From Rubrivivax sp. A210 (GTDB taxonomy: Bacteria; Pseudomonadota; Gammaproteobacteria; Burkholderiales; Burkholderiaceae_C): a stretch of DNA of 64,000 nucleotides. The notes beneath the pieces are model-generated. The model did not search any database, was not told where the DNA came from, and saw only the letters and a program-made list of their open reading frames with translations. The stretch covers positions 248,001-312,000 of the forward strand of contig NZ_CAJGBN010000034.1 of NCBI RefSeq assembly GCF_904426505.1, given 5' to 3'. Positions 46,410 to 55,218 of the stretch are shown piece after piece. The position numbers were made by a program, and so were the translations under genes. Every line of letters begins with the position of its first letter. Position 1 is the first letter of the stretch.

Positions 46410-47078
46410 TCAGCGGCCCCGTTCCAAGCCCCGTTGCTGGGCGGCGGCGACGAACTGGTCGGCGCTGCGGTCCAGCCGCGTCAGCTGCAGGCCGAGCAGG
46501 ATGTTGGCCACCAGGCCCACCATGGTGGTGAGCAGGGCCACGCCCAGCCCCGCGGTGAGGTTGCGCAGCAGATCCTGCGACTGCGCCGGGTCGAAGCTGT
46601 CGAGCTGGCCGATCTGGATCGCCAACATCGAAAAGCCGATGACCTTGCCCAACAGGCCCAGCTTGAGCTGGATGCCGTTGACCCACCAGGCCGTGTGGTG
46701 GGGGCCGTGGCTGCGTTCGAGCAGCAGGTCCAGCGGCGCGGCGGCGTCGCGCGGCGTGCTTTCCAACGCCTGCCAGTAGGCCGCCGCCCAGCCCGCGCCG
46801 CCGGCCTCGAGCGCCTGGCGCTCGCGTTGCAGCTCGCGCGCACGGGTGCCGCACCACAGCGTGGCGGCGACGAAGACGACGATGATGACCAGGGTGATGC
46901 CGGTGGGGTCGGACTGCAGCAGCAGCCGCCAGACGCCGCGCCCGCCCAGCAGCCAGGCGGCAAAGCCCAGCATGCCGGCCAGGGCCAGCCACTCCAGCCA
47001 CAGCGGCTCGATCAGGGGCTGGCCGCGCGCCGGCGCGGCGCCCAACCGTGGCAGCGGTGGCAATCGCAGCAAGGTCAT
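46410..47078 (-). CDS. MotA/TolQ/ExbB-like proton channel protein
   Basis: Inner-membrane protein of 222 residues with about four hydrophobic segments. The last (LTAGLGVALLTTMVGLVANI) is the conserved ExbB/TolQ/MotA signature; the preceding segment VIGFSMLAIQIGQL is also typical. The start shares a base with the permease stop (TGATG). It should form a proton-motive-force driven motor with the next gene's product. Confidence 0.78.
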   Translation of the reverse strand: MTLLRLPPLPRLGAAPARGQPLIEPLWLEWLALAGMLGFAAWLLGGRGVWRLLLQSDPTGITLVIIVVFVAATLWCGTRARELQRERQALEAGGAGWAAAYWQALESTPRDAAAPLDLLLERSHGPHHTAWWVNGIQLKLGLLGKVIGFSMLAIQIGQLDSFDPAQSQDLLRNLTAGLGVALLTTMVGLVANILLGLQLTRLDRSADQFVAAAQQRGLERGR

Positions 47079-47932
47079 CAGCCCGGTCCCCCGGCGCGCT
47101 TGGTCAGCTGGCCGAAGCCGCGCTGCGGGTCATAGCCCCAGGCGGCGAGGCCGAAGCACAGTGCCAGCGTGCCCAGCACGACCCAGGGCGAGAGGCCGGC
47201 GTCCTTGCCCAGCATGGCGAAGCGCATCCACTCCACCGCATGCGTGAAGGGGTTGAACTGCGCCAGCCGCCAGACCCAGGTGGCGCCCGATTCCTCGAGC
47301 TTCCACAGCGGATAGAGCGCGGTGGAGATGAAGTACATCGGGAAGATCACGAAGTTCATCGTGCCGGCGAAGTTCTCGAGCTGGCGGATGTGGACCGACA
47401 GCAGCAGGCCCAGGGCCCCCAGCATCAGCGCCGCGGCGCTGGCAGCCGCCAGCAGCGCCGGCGTCTGCGGCCCCCACAGCGGCAGCTCGGTGCCCAGCAG
47501 CACCGCCACCGCCACAAAGGCGACGGCCTGCACCAGCGAGAGCACGGCGGTGGCGCAGAGCTTGGCCAGCAGCACCCAGGCACGCGGCAATGGTGCCGTG
47601 AGCAGCAGGCGCATCACGCCCATCTCGCGGTCGTAGACCATGGCCAGGCTGCTCTGCATGCCGTTGAACAGCAGCACCATGCCCACCAGCCCCGGCACGA
47701 TGTACTGGTCGTAGGTGACGTAGGTCTCGTAGGGCTCGGTGATGGCGATGCCGAAGACATTGCGGAAACCCGCCGCGAACACCGCCAGCCACAGCAGGGG
47801 CCGCACCAGGGCCGAGGCCAGGCGGCCGTACTGGCGCGAGAACTTGAACAGCTCCCGGGCCACGATGGCCACCAGTGCCTGCAGCGCGTGCGGGATGCCG
47901 CGGCGGCGGCCGTCGCCGCCTGCCGTGCTCAA
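47078..47932 (-). CDS. ABC-2 type permease, PQQ-associated system
   Basis: Inner-membrane exporter permease of 284 residues with six hydrophobic segments and the ABC-2 signature region (FPMYFISTALYPLWKLEE; EWMRFAMLG). The start is TTG at 47932, overlapping the stop of the binding-protein gene (TTGA); no better ATG exists upstream of the conserved part. It matches the permease of the ABC system found with PQQ-dependent alcohol dehydrogenases (ped-type loci of pseudomonads). Confidence 0.85.
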   Translation of the reverse strand: MSTAGGDGRRRGIPHALQALVAIVARELFKFSRQYGRLASALVRPLLWLAVFAAGFRNVFGIAITEPYETYVTYDQYIVPGLVGMVLLFNGMQSSLAMVYDREMGVMRLLLTAPLPRAWVLLAKLCATAVLSLVQAVAFVAVAVLLGTELPLWGPQTPALLAAASAAALMLGALGLLLSVHIRQLENFAGTMNFVIFPMYFISTALYPLWKLEESGATWVWRLAQFNPFTHAVEWMRFAMLGKDAGLSPWVVLGTLALCFGLAAWGYDPQRGFGQLTKRAGGPG

Positions 47933-49134
47933 GAGCGCACCTTGCACAGCTTCTCGGGCGCGTCGGCGCCCAGGGTGTCGAGGTTGTTCTTCGGATGCAG
48001 CATGCCGTCGATGGGTGCCAGCGCCGCCGTGCTGTAGCCGTCGCTCAGCAGCAACGGCTGGCGCAGCTGGCCGTCCCAGGGGCGGAAGCTCATCGCCACG
48101 CCCTTGCTGCCATCGAGCTCGCCCTCGGCCAGTGCCTTGGCGAAGGCCGGGCCCGGCCCCTTGGGCGCGGCCACCGCGGCCGCCACCAGGGCCTTGCCGG
48201 CCATCCAGGCCGGCCAGTCGTGGGCGCCCATGGGACGGCCCACGGCCTTGGTCAGGCGCCGCGTCACCTGGGGTGCGCCATAGCGCTCGAAGCGCGGCGA
48301 CCAGGCCAGCGCCGCCAGTCCGGCATCGCCTACGACCGGCCGCGGCAGCCCGGTGCGGTAAGGCAGGGAGGTGGCGAACTCGCCATCGCTGTCGACCACC
48401 CAGACCACGTCGTAGGCGCCCACTGAGGGCCCGGTCAGCAGGGCCGGATTGGCGAGGTCGCGCTCGCGCGGATCGGCCGAGAGCTTGAAGGGCCGCGTGG
48501 CCACCAGCTTGAGGCCCATGCGCTTGATGGACGCCTGGGCGGTGGCAATGCGGGCGCGGTCCTCGTCGGCCGGGCCGGTGAGCAGCAACACCTGCTGCCA
48601 ACGCCGCGCCACCAGGAACTGCGCCACCGCGTCGGCGCGCATGCGCTCGCTGGGCAGCAGATGCCAGAGCTGGCGGCGGCAATCGGCCTGGCGCAGCGCG
48701 TCGTCGGTCGCGCCGACATTGAGCACCGGCGCCTTGACGGCATCGGCCGCGGCCAGCAGCCAGGGCGCCGGCAGGTCGGCCACCAGGGCCGCCGTGCCGG
48801 CTGCCTCGGCCTTGGCGGCGGCGGCGCGTGCGCCCGCGGCATCGGCGACTTCGGTGATCTCGAGATCGATGCGCGCGCCCACCGATTCGAGCTCGGGCTT
48901 GCCCTCGGCCAGCGCGATCTTCAGCGCGTCGGCCAGCGGCCCGCCGCGCTGGCCCAGGTAGCCACGCTCAAGCCGGTTGCGCTCCAGGCGCGGGTCGTTG
49001 GCCATCACCAGCAGCGTCACCTTGAAGGGGGCGGCAGCGGCCAGGCCGCTGGCCAGGGCCAGGCCGGTGGCCAGGCTGCCGACCTGCGCGTACAGGGAGG
49101 TGCGGCCCACTTTATTCGACGAGAAGAACGGCAT
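47929..49134 (-). CDS. ABC substrate-binding protein, PQQ-dependent dehydrogenase associated
   Basis: Periplasmic protein of 401 residues with a signal peptide (cleavage near residue 35, after LAAAA) and a type I periplasmic binding fold (LLVMANDPRLERNRLERGY; LLLTGPADEDRARIA). It fits the NCBIfam group PQQ_ABC_bind. The ATG at 49134 overlaps the beta-propeller gene by 23 bp. It is unusual for an ABC-2 exporter to have a dedicated binding protein; the ligand is unknown. Confidence 0.86.
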   Translation of the reverse strand: MPFFSSNKVGRTSLYAQVGSLATGLALASGLAAAAPFKVTLLVMANDPRLERNRLERGYLGQRGGPLADALKIALAEGKPELESVGARIDLEITEVADAAGARAAAAKAEAAGTAALVADLPAPWLLAAADAVKAPVLNVGATDDALRQADCRRQLWHLLPSERMRADAVAQFLVARRWQQVLLLTGPADEDRARIATAQASIKRMGLKLVATRPFKLSADPRERDLANPALLTGPSVGAYDVVWVVDSDGEFATSLPYRTGLPRPVVGDAGLAALAWSPRFERYGAPQVTRRLTKAVGRPMGAHDWPAWMAGKALVAAAVAAPKGPGPAFAKALAEGELDGSKGVAMSFRPWDGQLRQPLLLSDGYSTAALAPIDGMLHPKNNLDTLGADAPEKLCKVRS

Positions 49135-50107
49135 AGGGCACGCGGCCGACCTTGACCGTCTTCAGCGGCTTGGCGGCGGCCACGTCGATCACCGTCATGT
49201 CGTCCGAGAGGCCGTTGACGACGTAGAGGGTCTGCTCGGCCTTGTCCAGGCTCAGGCCCCAGGCGCGCTTGCCCACCAGCACCAGGTTGGTCACCTTGCG
49301 CGCGGCCACGTCGACGAAGGCGACATGGTTGGCGCGGCCCAGGCTGACGAAGGCTCGCTTGCCATCGCGCGACATCGCCAGGCCCACCGGCGTGATGTCG
49401 GCCTTGCGCACGCCGGGCACGGCGAAGTCCAGCGTCGCCGTGACCTTGTTCGTCGCGGTGTCGATGATGCTGACGCTGGCGCCGAGTTCGTTGCTCACCC
49501 AGAGCTGGCCGCCGTCGGGCGTGAGCGCGAAGCGGCGCGGTCGCTTGCCGACCTTGATGATGTGGGCCACCTTGGCCGCGGCGGCGTCGACGACGTAGAC
49601 GGCGCTCGCCACTTCCGAGGCGACATAGACCCACTTGCCATCGGGCGACACCTTCACGCCCTCGGGCTCACCGCCGACCTTGACGCCACCCGTGCGCTTG
49701 CCGCTGGCAAGGTCGTAGTAGCCCAGTTCGTGGTCTTCCTCGTCGGAGATATAGGCGGTCTTGCCGTCGGGCGAAAGATCGAAGGCCTCGGGGCCCTCGC
49801 CGAGGGCGAACTGGCGCAACGCCTTGCGGGTGGCAAGGTCGATGATCTCGATCTGGCGCGAATCGCCGCAGGCCACCATCAGTTGCTTGCCGCCGGCCAG
49901 CAGCGCCATGTGGCGCGGACGCTTGCAGGTGGCGATGCTGCCGGTGACGGCGTGGGTCTTGGTGTCCAGCACGGTGAGGGCGTGGTCCTTCTCGCTCGAC
50001 ACCAGGGCCAGGCCTTGAGCCTGGGCGGTGGCGGCCAGGCTCAGCAGGGCAAGGCCGGCGAAGACGCTGCGGGGCAGGCGCCGCGGCGCCGATTGCATGG
50101 GTTCCAT
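49112..50107 (-). CDS. YVTN-family beta-propeller protein, PQQ-associated
   Basis: Periplasmic seven-bladed propeller of 331 residues after a Sec signal (residues 1-31, AQAQ). Repeats of about 42 residues carry the pattern VxPDGKxxYVxxE (SPDGKTAYISDE, SPDGKWVYVASE, TPDGGQLWVSNE). It fits the NCBIfam group PQQ_ABC_repeats. ATG 50107 has a strong CAGGAGTC site. The propeller may bind a quinoprotein or cytochrome partner; it has no haem or PQQ motif of its own. Confidence 0.9.
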   Translation of the reverse strand: MEPMQSAPRRLPRSVFAGLALLSLAATAQAQGLALVSSEKDHALTVLDTKTHAVTGSIATCKRPRHMALLAGGKQLMVACGDSRQIEIIDLATRKALRQFALGEGPEAFDLSPDGKTAYISDEEDHELGYYDLASGKRTGGVKVGGEPEGVKVSPDGKWVYVASEVASAVYVVDAAAAKVAHIIKVGKRPRRFALTPDGGQLWVSNELGASVSIIDTATNKVTATLDFAVPGVRKADITPVGLAMSRDGKRAFVSLGRANHVAFVDVAARKVTNLVLVGKRAWGLSLDKAEQTLYVVNGLSDDMTVIDVAAAKPLKTVKVGRVPYAVLLVE

Positions 50108-50131
50108 GTTGACTCCTGGTTCAGCTTTGTT

Positions 50132-50884
50132 TTATGCCGCCGCCGCTGCAGGGCGGACGGCCGCGGTGGCGCGCAAAAAGGCTTGCTCCAGCGTGCCGCC
50201 GCCCAGCGCAGTGGCCACCTCGGCCGGGCTGCCGTCGGCCAGCAGCTTGCCGCGGTAGAGCACCAGCACGCGGTCGGCGCGCTCGGCCTCTTCAACCAGG
50301 TGGGTGGCCCAGAGCACGGCCGTGCCCTGCTGGCGCACGCGCTCGGCGGTGGCGTCCAGCAGTTCGTGGCGCGAGCGCGGGTCCAGGCCCACGGTGGGCT
50401 CGTCCATCAGCAGCAGGGCCGGGTCGTGCAGCAGGGCGCGCGCCAGTTCCACCTTGCGTCGGTTGCCGCCGGAGAGTTCGCGCACGGCGCGTTGGCGGTC
50501 GGCCGCGATGCCGTGTCGCTGCAGCGCGGCGTCCATGCGCTCGCGCGCCAGCGGCCCCGGCATGCCATGCAGCGCGGCGTGGAAGCGCAGGTTGCGTTCG
50601 ACCGAAAGATCGAGGTCAAGCGCGCTCTGCTGGTAGACCACGCCCAATTCGCGCAGTGCCAGCGCCGGGTGGCGTCTCATGTCGTGGCCGGCCACCTGGA
50701 CGCTGCCGGCGTCGGCGGCGAACAGGCCGGTCAGCACCGCAAACAGCGTGCTCTTGCCGGCGCCATTGGGCCCCAGCAAGGCCACCCATTGACCGCGTGG
50801 CAGGGTCAGGCTGACGCCGTCGAGGGCTGCGCGCTGGCCGTAGCGCTTGACGATGCCCTCGGCCACCAGGCTGGCCACGCTCAA
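50132..50884 (-). CDS. ABC transporter ATP-binding protein, PQQ-associated
   Basis: ATPase of 250 residues: Walker A GPNGAGKST, signature LSGGNRRKVELARALLHDP, Walker B LLLMDEPTVGLD, switch His in WATHLVEEAE. It fits the group PQQ_ABC_ATP and pairs with the ABC-2 permease two genes downstream. TTG at 50884 overlaps the stop of the PqqB-like gene (TTGA); a GTG at 50878 is the alternative start. Confidence 0.9.
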   Translation of the reverse strand: MSVASLVAEGIVKRYGQRAALDGVSLTLPRGQWVALLGPNGAGKSTLFAVLTGLFAADAGSVQVAGHDMRRHPALALRELGVVYQQSALDLDLSVERNLRFHAALHGMPGPLARERMDAALQRHGIAADRQRAVRELSGGNRRKVELARALLHDPALLLMDEPTVGLDPRSRHELLDATAERVRQQGTAVLWATHLVEEAERADRVLVLYRGKLLADGSPAEVATALGGGTLEQAFLRATAAVRPAAAAA

Positions 50885-51678
50885 AGCTCGATCTCCATGC
50901 CGTCGCGGGCCAGCGCGATGCCGCGGCCGGCCAGCCACGGCGCCTCGGCGTCGCGCGCCAGCACGACCTTGTGCCGTGCCGGCAGCTGGTCCAGCCATTC
51001 CCCCCAGCCCAGGCGCGCCGCGGTGGCCGGGTCGGGCTCGTCGAGCAGCACGCAATCGCTGTTGCGCAGCCAGGCCTGCTCATCCGGGCCCGGCATGGTG
51101 AGACCGGGGGCGCAGAACACGCTGCGGCCGGTGGCGTGGTCGTGTACGGCCAGTGCGATGCTCTCGCCGACCACCGGCGCGCGCTGCTCCAGCGCGTGCG
51201 GCCAGGGCGGGTTGAGGGTGGCGATGGCGGTGAACTCCAGCGTCGGCAGGCCCTCGACCTGGAAGCTGCCCACGCGCTGGTCACCCGAGACCGGGATCAC
51301 CCGCCAATGCACGCCGCAGTAGTGCTGCAGCGCGGGCAGGATGGGCAAATGGGTGCTCAGGTCCTCGAACACCGCCGGCGTGGCGTAGAGATCGATGGGG
51401 GCGCCGCGGCGCAGGCCGAGCAGGCCGCCGGCGTGTTCGAGCTGGGCGTCGGTGAGCACAATGGCTCGCACCTTGGCGTCGCTGAGCCCGGGCCAGCCGG
51501 CACTGGGGTCGGCGCAGGCCAGGCTGTGGGCGACCGCGGCCGACACGTTGATCAGCACCCATTGGTCGCCCACGCCAACGGCGCAGACGCCGCTGTCGGC
51601 AGTGTCTGCACGCGTCAGGCCACCGGCGCGGCGTTGCACGGCGCCGCCGCGGAGGATGACGACCTTCATGGCCGGCAT
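50881..51678 (-). CDS. PqqB-like metallo-beta-lactamase-fold protein, atypical
   Basis: Protein of 265 residues related to PqqB, an enzyme of PQQ synthesis. Clear PqqB-like parts are WVLINVSAAV, IVLTDAQLEHAGGLLGLR (residues 73-90), LYATPAVFEDL and the C-terminus DGMEIEL. It lacks the N-terminal GGGFPQWNCNC-type segment with its conserved cysteines (here GGAVQRRAGG), and it is about 35-40 residues shorter than usual PqqB. It may be a paralogue with a changed role. The start follows a sigma-54 promoter by about 105 nt and opens the 13-gene unit. Confidence 0.8.
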   Translation of the reverse strand: MPAMKVVILRGGAVQRRAGGLTRADTADSGVCAVGVGDQWVLINVSAAVAHSLACADPSAGWPGLSDAKVRAIVLTDAQLEHAGGLLGLRRGAPIDLYATPAVFEDLSTHLPILPALQHYCGVHWRVIPVSGDQRVGSFQVEGLPTLEFTAIATLNPPWPHALEQRAPVVGESIALAVHDHATGRSVFCAPGLTMPGPDEQAWLRNSDCVLLDEPDPATAARLGWGEWLDQLPARHKVVLARDAEAPWLAGRGIALARDGMEIEL

Positions 51679-51795
51679 GGCGGTCGCAGGACCGGCACGT
51701 TTGCTGCAAGGGGGAGGCGGTGTGGATGCATAGTCAATCAGGGCCGGCCGCGTCCCGCGGCCAGGGCTGGGCCGCGGGGGGTGAGGTCGAGCCTC

Positions 51796-51810
51796 GCAAG
51801 TCGTGTGCCG
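51796..51810 (-). promoter_or_regulatory. Sigma-54 (-24/-12) promoter of the 13-gene unit
   Basis: On the minus strand the sequence is CGGCACACGACTTGC, matching TGGCAC-N5-TTGC with GG and GC 10 bp apart. It is nearly identical to the element before pedF. A GC-rich dyad upstream (arms CTGGGAG and CTCCCAG, 51838-51864) may be an activator or structural site. Confidence 0.65.
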
Positions 51811-51914
51811 CCAGCGTGGCCGCTGTCCTCAGGGCCGCTGGGAGGGGTGCAACCCCACTCCCAGTCGGATTGCGACGGTGGCCGCGTGCCATTCCGGAGA
51901 CAGCGCGTCACAGC

Positions 51915-52880
51915 ATGGCACAGGGAATACCCGCGATATGCCGGCGCTGGATGCTTCTTCTGGCCATGGCGCTTGGTGTGGCGGCTGATGTAGATGCCGC
52001 CCCAGGTACCGAATGTCCCGGCCCGGCGCTGGACTTCGTGGCGCTGGCACCTGCGCTGTGGCTGATACCGGCACGCGGCGACAAGGCCGATGGCGACAAC
52101 CGCGGCCAGGTCGTCAACCTGCTGCTTGCCCGCCAAGGCGGGCGGCTCTGGCTGCTCGGCGCCGGCCCCAGCCCCGCCTTCGGCCGCGCGCTCGCCTGCC
52201 AGGCGCACCTGCGTCTGGGCCTGGCGGTGAGTGAGGTGGCCATTCCGCGCGCCCGCGCCGAGCTGGCTCTTGGCGCCGCCGGCCTGCCCGCGGCTCGCCT
52301 GTACGCCACGGCAGCGGTGCGCGCCGCGATGCGGCGGCAGTGCGCCGTCTGCGAACAGCGCCTGCGCGATCAGCTGGGTGAGGCCGCCGCGGATCTGGGC
52401 GCGGCGCCGGTGCGCATGCCCGAGCGCCTGCTGACCGGCACCCAGGGCCGTTGGGGGCCGTTTGCCTGGCGCCAGATTGCGCTCGGTGGCAGCGTCACCA
52501 CGGTGTGGCGTCATCAGGGCGCCGATGTCGTGGCCGCCTGGGGCTTGATGTGGCCGGGCCAGCCGCCCGACGGCCGCGACAGCGGGATCGTTCGCCTGGT
52601 TGCCGTCGGCCCGCTGTGGCTGCACGGTGCCGGGTCGGCGACGCGATTCATCGGCGAACAAGGCCCGCCCGCCGGCCTGGACGAGGCCCGGCGCCAAGCC
52701 GCCTACTGGGCCTGGATGTGGCAGGAGGCGCAGGCCGCTGTCGCCCGCGGAGAAAACCCCGGCGCGGCGCCACCCCCGCCCGTGGCCGCCTGGGGCCTGC
52801 ACGAGCGTCACGCACTGAACTGGCAGCGCGCCTGGCGCCAGGCCGAGGACGAATTCCTGGCCGGCGCGCCGCGCCGCTGA
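51915..52880 (+). CDS. Degenerate metallo-beta-lactamase-fold protein, PQQ-relay associated
   Basis: Secreted protein of 321 residues (signal about 1-29). It resembles the quinoprotein-relay zinc metallohydrolase group (LAPALWLIPARG, NRGQVVNLLLARQGGRLWLLGAGPSPAFGRAL split over residues 44-92), but where the group has its HxHxxN/DH zinc ligands this protein reads PRARAE (111-116), so metal binding is probably lost. ATG 51915 has GGAGAC upstream; an ATG at 51951 is possible. The 236-bp gap before it holds the sigma-54 promoter of the opposite strand. It converges on the acoR-type gene with 18 bp between stops. Confidence 0.7.
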   Translation: MAQGIPAICRRWMLLLAMALGVAADVDAAPGTECPGPALDFVALAPALWLIPARGDKADGDNRGQVVNLLLARQGGRLWLLGAGPSPAFGRALACQAHLRLGLAVSEVAIPRARAELALGAAGLPAARLYATAAVRAAMRRQCAVCEQRLRDQLGEAAADLGAAPVRMPERLLTGTQGRWGPFAWRQIALGGSVTTVWRHQGADVVAAWGLMWPGQPPDGRDSGIVRLVAVGPLWLHGAGSATRFIGEQGPPAGLDEARRQAAYWAWMWQEAQAAVARGENPGAAPPPPVAAWGLHERHALNWQRAWRQAEDEFLAGAPRR

Positions 52881-52898
52881 CCTGCCGCCCCACTGCAT

Positions 52899-54992
52899 TC
52901 AGCCGGCCTGGCCCTGGTTCCAGCGCAGCTTGCGGTAGATGGTGTTGCGGCTGATGCCCAGGCGCTTGGAGGCCTCGGAGATATTGCCGCCCACCGCTTC
53001 CAGCGTGCGCTTGATGGCCTGCAGTTCCATGTCGTCCAGCGTTCCGGCGGGGCCGGCCGCAGGTGCTGCGGCCGTCGTGCTCGAGGCGGCCACCGCCACC
53101 GCTGCCGCGGCCTCGGGCACGGCGGCGCTGGCTGCGCGCGCCACGGCCAGGCGGGCCTGGGCGGCCTCGGCTTCCTCAAGAAAGTCGTCGGGCAGGTGCA
53201 GCCGCGTGATCGCCGCCTCGGGCCCGGCCATCACGCAGGCGGTGCGCAGCACATGGAAGAGCTGGCGCACATTGCCCGGCCAGGGATAGCCCTCGAACAG
53301 GGTCGCCACGTCAGCCGCCAGGTGGTGTTGGCGGCCGCCGCTCTCGCGGTCGAGGATGCGCCGCACCAGCGGCATCAGGTCGCTGCGCTCGCGCAGCGGC
53401 GGCAGGCGCACGGCCAGCCCGTTGAGGCGGTAGTAGAGGTCTTCGCGGAAGGTGCCGCGCTCCATCATCTCGCGCAGGTTGCGGTGGGTGGCGCAGATGA
53501 TGGCCACGTCCACCGCCACCGAGCGCGCGCTGCCCAGCGGCGTGACCTGGCGCTCCTGCAGCACGCGCAGCAGGTGGGCCTGCAGCGGCAGCGGCATGTC
53601 GCCGATCTCGTCGAGGAAGACGGTGCCGCCGTTGGCCTGCACGATCTTGCCCGGCGCGCCCTTGCGCCGCGCGCCCGTGAAGGCGCCTTCCTCGTAGCCG
53701 AAGAGCTCGGCCTCGATCAGGCTGTCGGGGATGGAGGCGCAGTTGACGGCCACGAAGGGTTGCTTGCCGCGCGCCGAATCGGTGTGGATGGCGCGCGCCA
53801 GCAATTCCTTGCCGGTGCCGGTCTCGCCCAGCACGAGGATGGGGATGTCGCGGTCGAGCACGCGGCGGATCTTCTCGATCACGGTGTCGACCTGGGTGTC
53901 GCCGGTGCGCAACTGGGCCAGGGCGGCGCCGGGCGCGGCGCGGGGCTCGCTGCGTTCGGCGGCCTTCTCGGCCCTCTCAGCGCGCGCCTCGCCACGGTCG
54001 GCCGGCGCCGGTGCGGGCGCCGCGTTGCTTTCGCCACTCTCGCCCGGGGCCGACCACATCGGCCAGTTGCAACGCGCGAAACCGGCGAACTGGCGCCCGC
54101 TGGGCAGGGTCAGCGCCATCGGCGTGGCCAGACGGGCGCGGCAGTGGTCCATCAGGTTGGACAGCGTCGTGCCGAAGAGCGAGGGCAGGGTCTGCATGCG
54201 CAGCGCGGCGCCGCTCATGCCCAGTTGTTCGAGTGCGCCGCGGTTGGCGCCGATGATGCGGCCATCCTCGCCCACCGCGACGATGCCTTCCATGAGCGTG
54301 CCGATGAACTCGGCGCGGCTGTGGAAGTGCAGGCGCAGCGCATGGCTGAAGTCTTCGCTGAGCCAGCGGTTCTCGATCATGCGCGCCGACATGCGCACCA
54401 GCGCCAGCGTGTGCTTGTGGTAGCTGCGGAAATCGCCCGAGACGTCCAGCACGCCCAGCATGTTGCCGCGCGGGTCGAGGATGGGCGCGGCCGAACAGGT
54501 GAGAAAGTGATTGGCGTGCAGGAAGTGCTCGTCGGCGTGTACGAGCATCGGCCGCTCGTCGACCAGGGCCGTGCCAATGGCATTTGTGCCCTTGGCGCTT
54601 TCGCTCCAGTTGGCACCCGGGCGCAGCGCCACCTTGTTGGCGCGATCCAGGAATTCGTCGTCGCCGACGGCGTGGATGATGGTGCCCACGGTGTCGGTGA
54701 GCAGCACCATGCTCTCGGTGCGCGCAATCTGTTCGCGCAGCATCTCCATCACCGGCGCCGCGTGCTCATGCAGGCGGCGGTTGCGCTCGAGGCTGATCAC
54801 CAGGTCGGCGCGGCCGATGGGCGAGTGGTCGGGGCGGTCGATGCGCGAGACCCCCAGTGCGGCGCTGCGTTCGTGCGACTGCACGATGGCGTCGGTGTGC
54901 GCCGGGTCGCCGGGCGACGACGGCGCGGCCGCACCGGCGGCCGGGCGCTCGGCGCCGGGCTGGGGTGGCCTGGCGTAGGCAGGCATGCGCAT
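52899..54992 (-). CDS. Sigma-54 dependent transcriptional activator, AcoR type
   Basis: Enhancer-binding protein of 697 residues. Order: GAF-like sensor (about 80-215), PAS-like segment (about 230-300), AAA core with Walker A GETGTGKE and the sigma-54 contact loop GAFTGA, and a C-terminal Fis-type helix-turn-helix ([20 protein letters not shown]). AcoR-like members control alcohol, acetoin and quinoprotein dehydrogenase genes. It is divergent from pedF, which has a consensus -24/-12 promoter. A GGAG site lies 10 nt before the ATG; a second ATG is two codons on. Confidence 0.92.
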   Translation of the reverse strand: MRMPAYARPPQPGAERPAAGAAAPSSPGDPAHTDAIVQSHERSAALGVSRIDRPDHSPIGRADLVISLERNRRLHEHAAPVMEMLREQIARTESMVLLTDTVGTIIHAVGDDEFLDRANKVALRPGANWSESAKGTNAIGTALVDERPMLVHADEHFLHANHFLTCSAAPILDPRGNMLGVLDVSGDFRSYHKHTLALVRMSARMIENRWLSEDFSHALRLHFHSRAEFIGTLMEGIVAVGEDGRIIGANRGALEQLGMSGAALRMQTLPSLFGTTLSNLMDHCRARLATPMALTLPSGRQFAGFARCNWPMWSAPGESGESNAAPAPAPADRGEARAERAEKAAERSEPRAAPGAALAQLRTGDTQVDTVIEKIRRVLDRDIPILVLGETGTGKELLARAIHTDSARGKQPFVAVNCASIPDSLIEAELFGYEEGAFTGARRKGAPGKIVQANGGTVFLDEIGDMPLPLQAHLLRVLQERQVTPLGSARSVAVDVAIICATHRNLREMMERGTFREDLYYRLNGLAVRLPPLRERSDLMPLVRRILDRESGGRQHHLAADVATLFEGYPWPGNVRQLFHVLRTACVMAGPEAAITRLHLPDDFLEEAEAAQARLAVARAASAAVPEAAAAVAVAASSTTAAAPAAGPAGTLDDMELQAIKRTLEAVGGNISEASKRLGISRNTIYRKLRWNQGQAG

Positions 54993-55046
54993 GCTGGGGT
55001 CTCCTGGGGAATCGTTTAAGCCCGCTCTGCGGCGGGCTGCAGCGTC

Positions 55047-55065
55047 AACTTATAGCGCTAACTTA
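55047..55065. promoter_or_regulatory. Candidate activator-binding site between the activator gene and pedF
   Basis: Two AACTTA words (55047-55052, 55060-55065) flank the perfect palindrome TAGCGCTA (55053-55060). It is AT-rich in a GC-rich region and lies about 155-185 bp upstream of the pedF promoter, a normal enhancer distance for sigma-54 activators. The rest of the 310-bp gap has a short hairpin in the activator leader (55019-55038). Confidence 0.4.
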
Positions 55066-55218
55066 TCTTGTCCCTGGCCAACTTGCTACTTCTTGGTTAC
55101 CCGATGCGCCCGCGAATTGCTCCAAATCACAACAGTCAGGCCCAGCGGCGGCGCGAATGCTAAGCGAAGTTGCTAGTCCCGAACCGTCCCCGGCGGCCGG
55201 TTCGGGGCCTGGGGCGAT

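Noticed and set aside
51693-51707. Second sigma-54-like element on the plus strand (CGGCAC then CTGC) before the 51915 gene
   Set aside because: Spacing is right but the -12 is poor (CTGC), and it would leave a leader of nearly 200 nt starting inside the opposite gene's leader.
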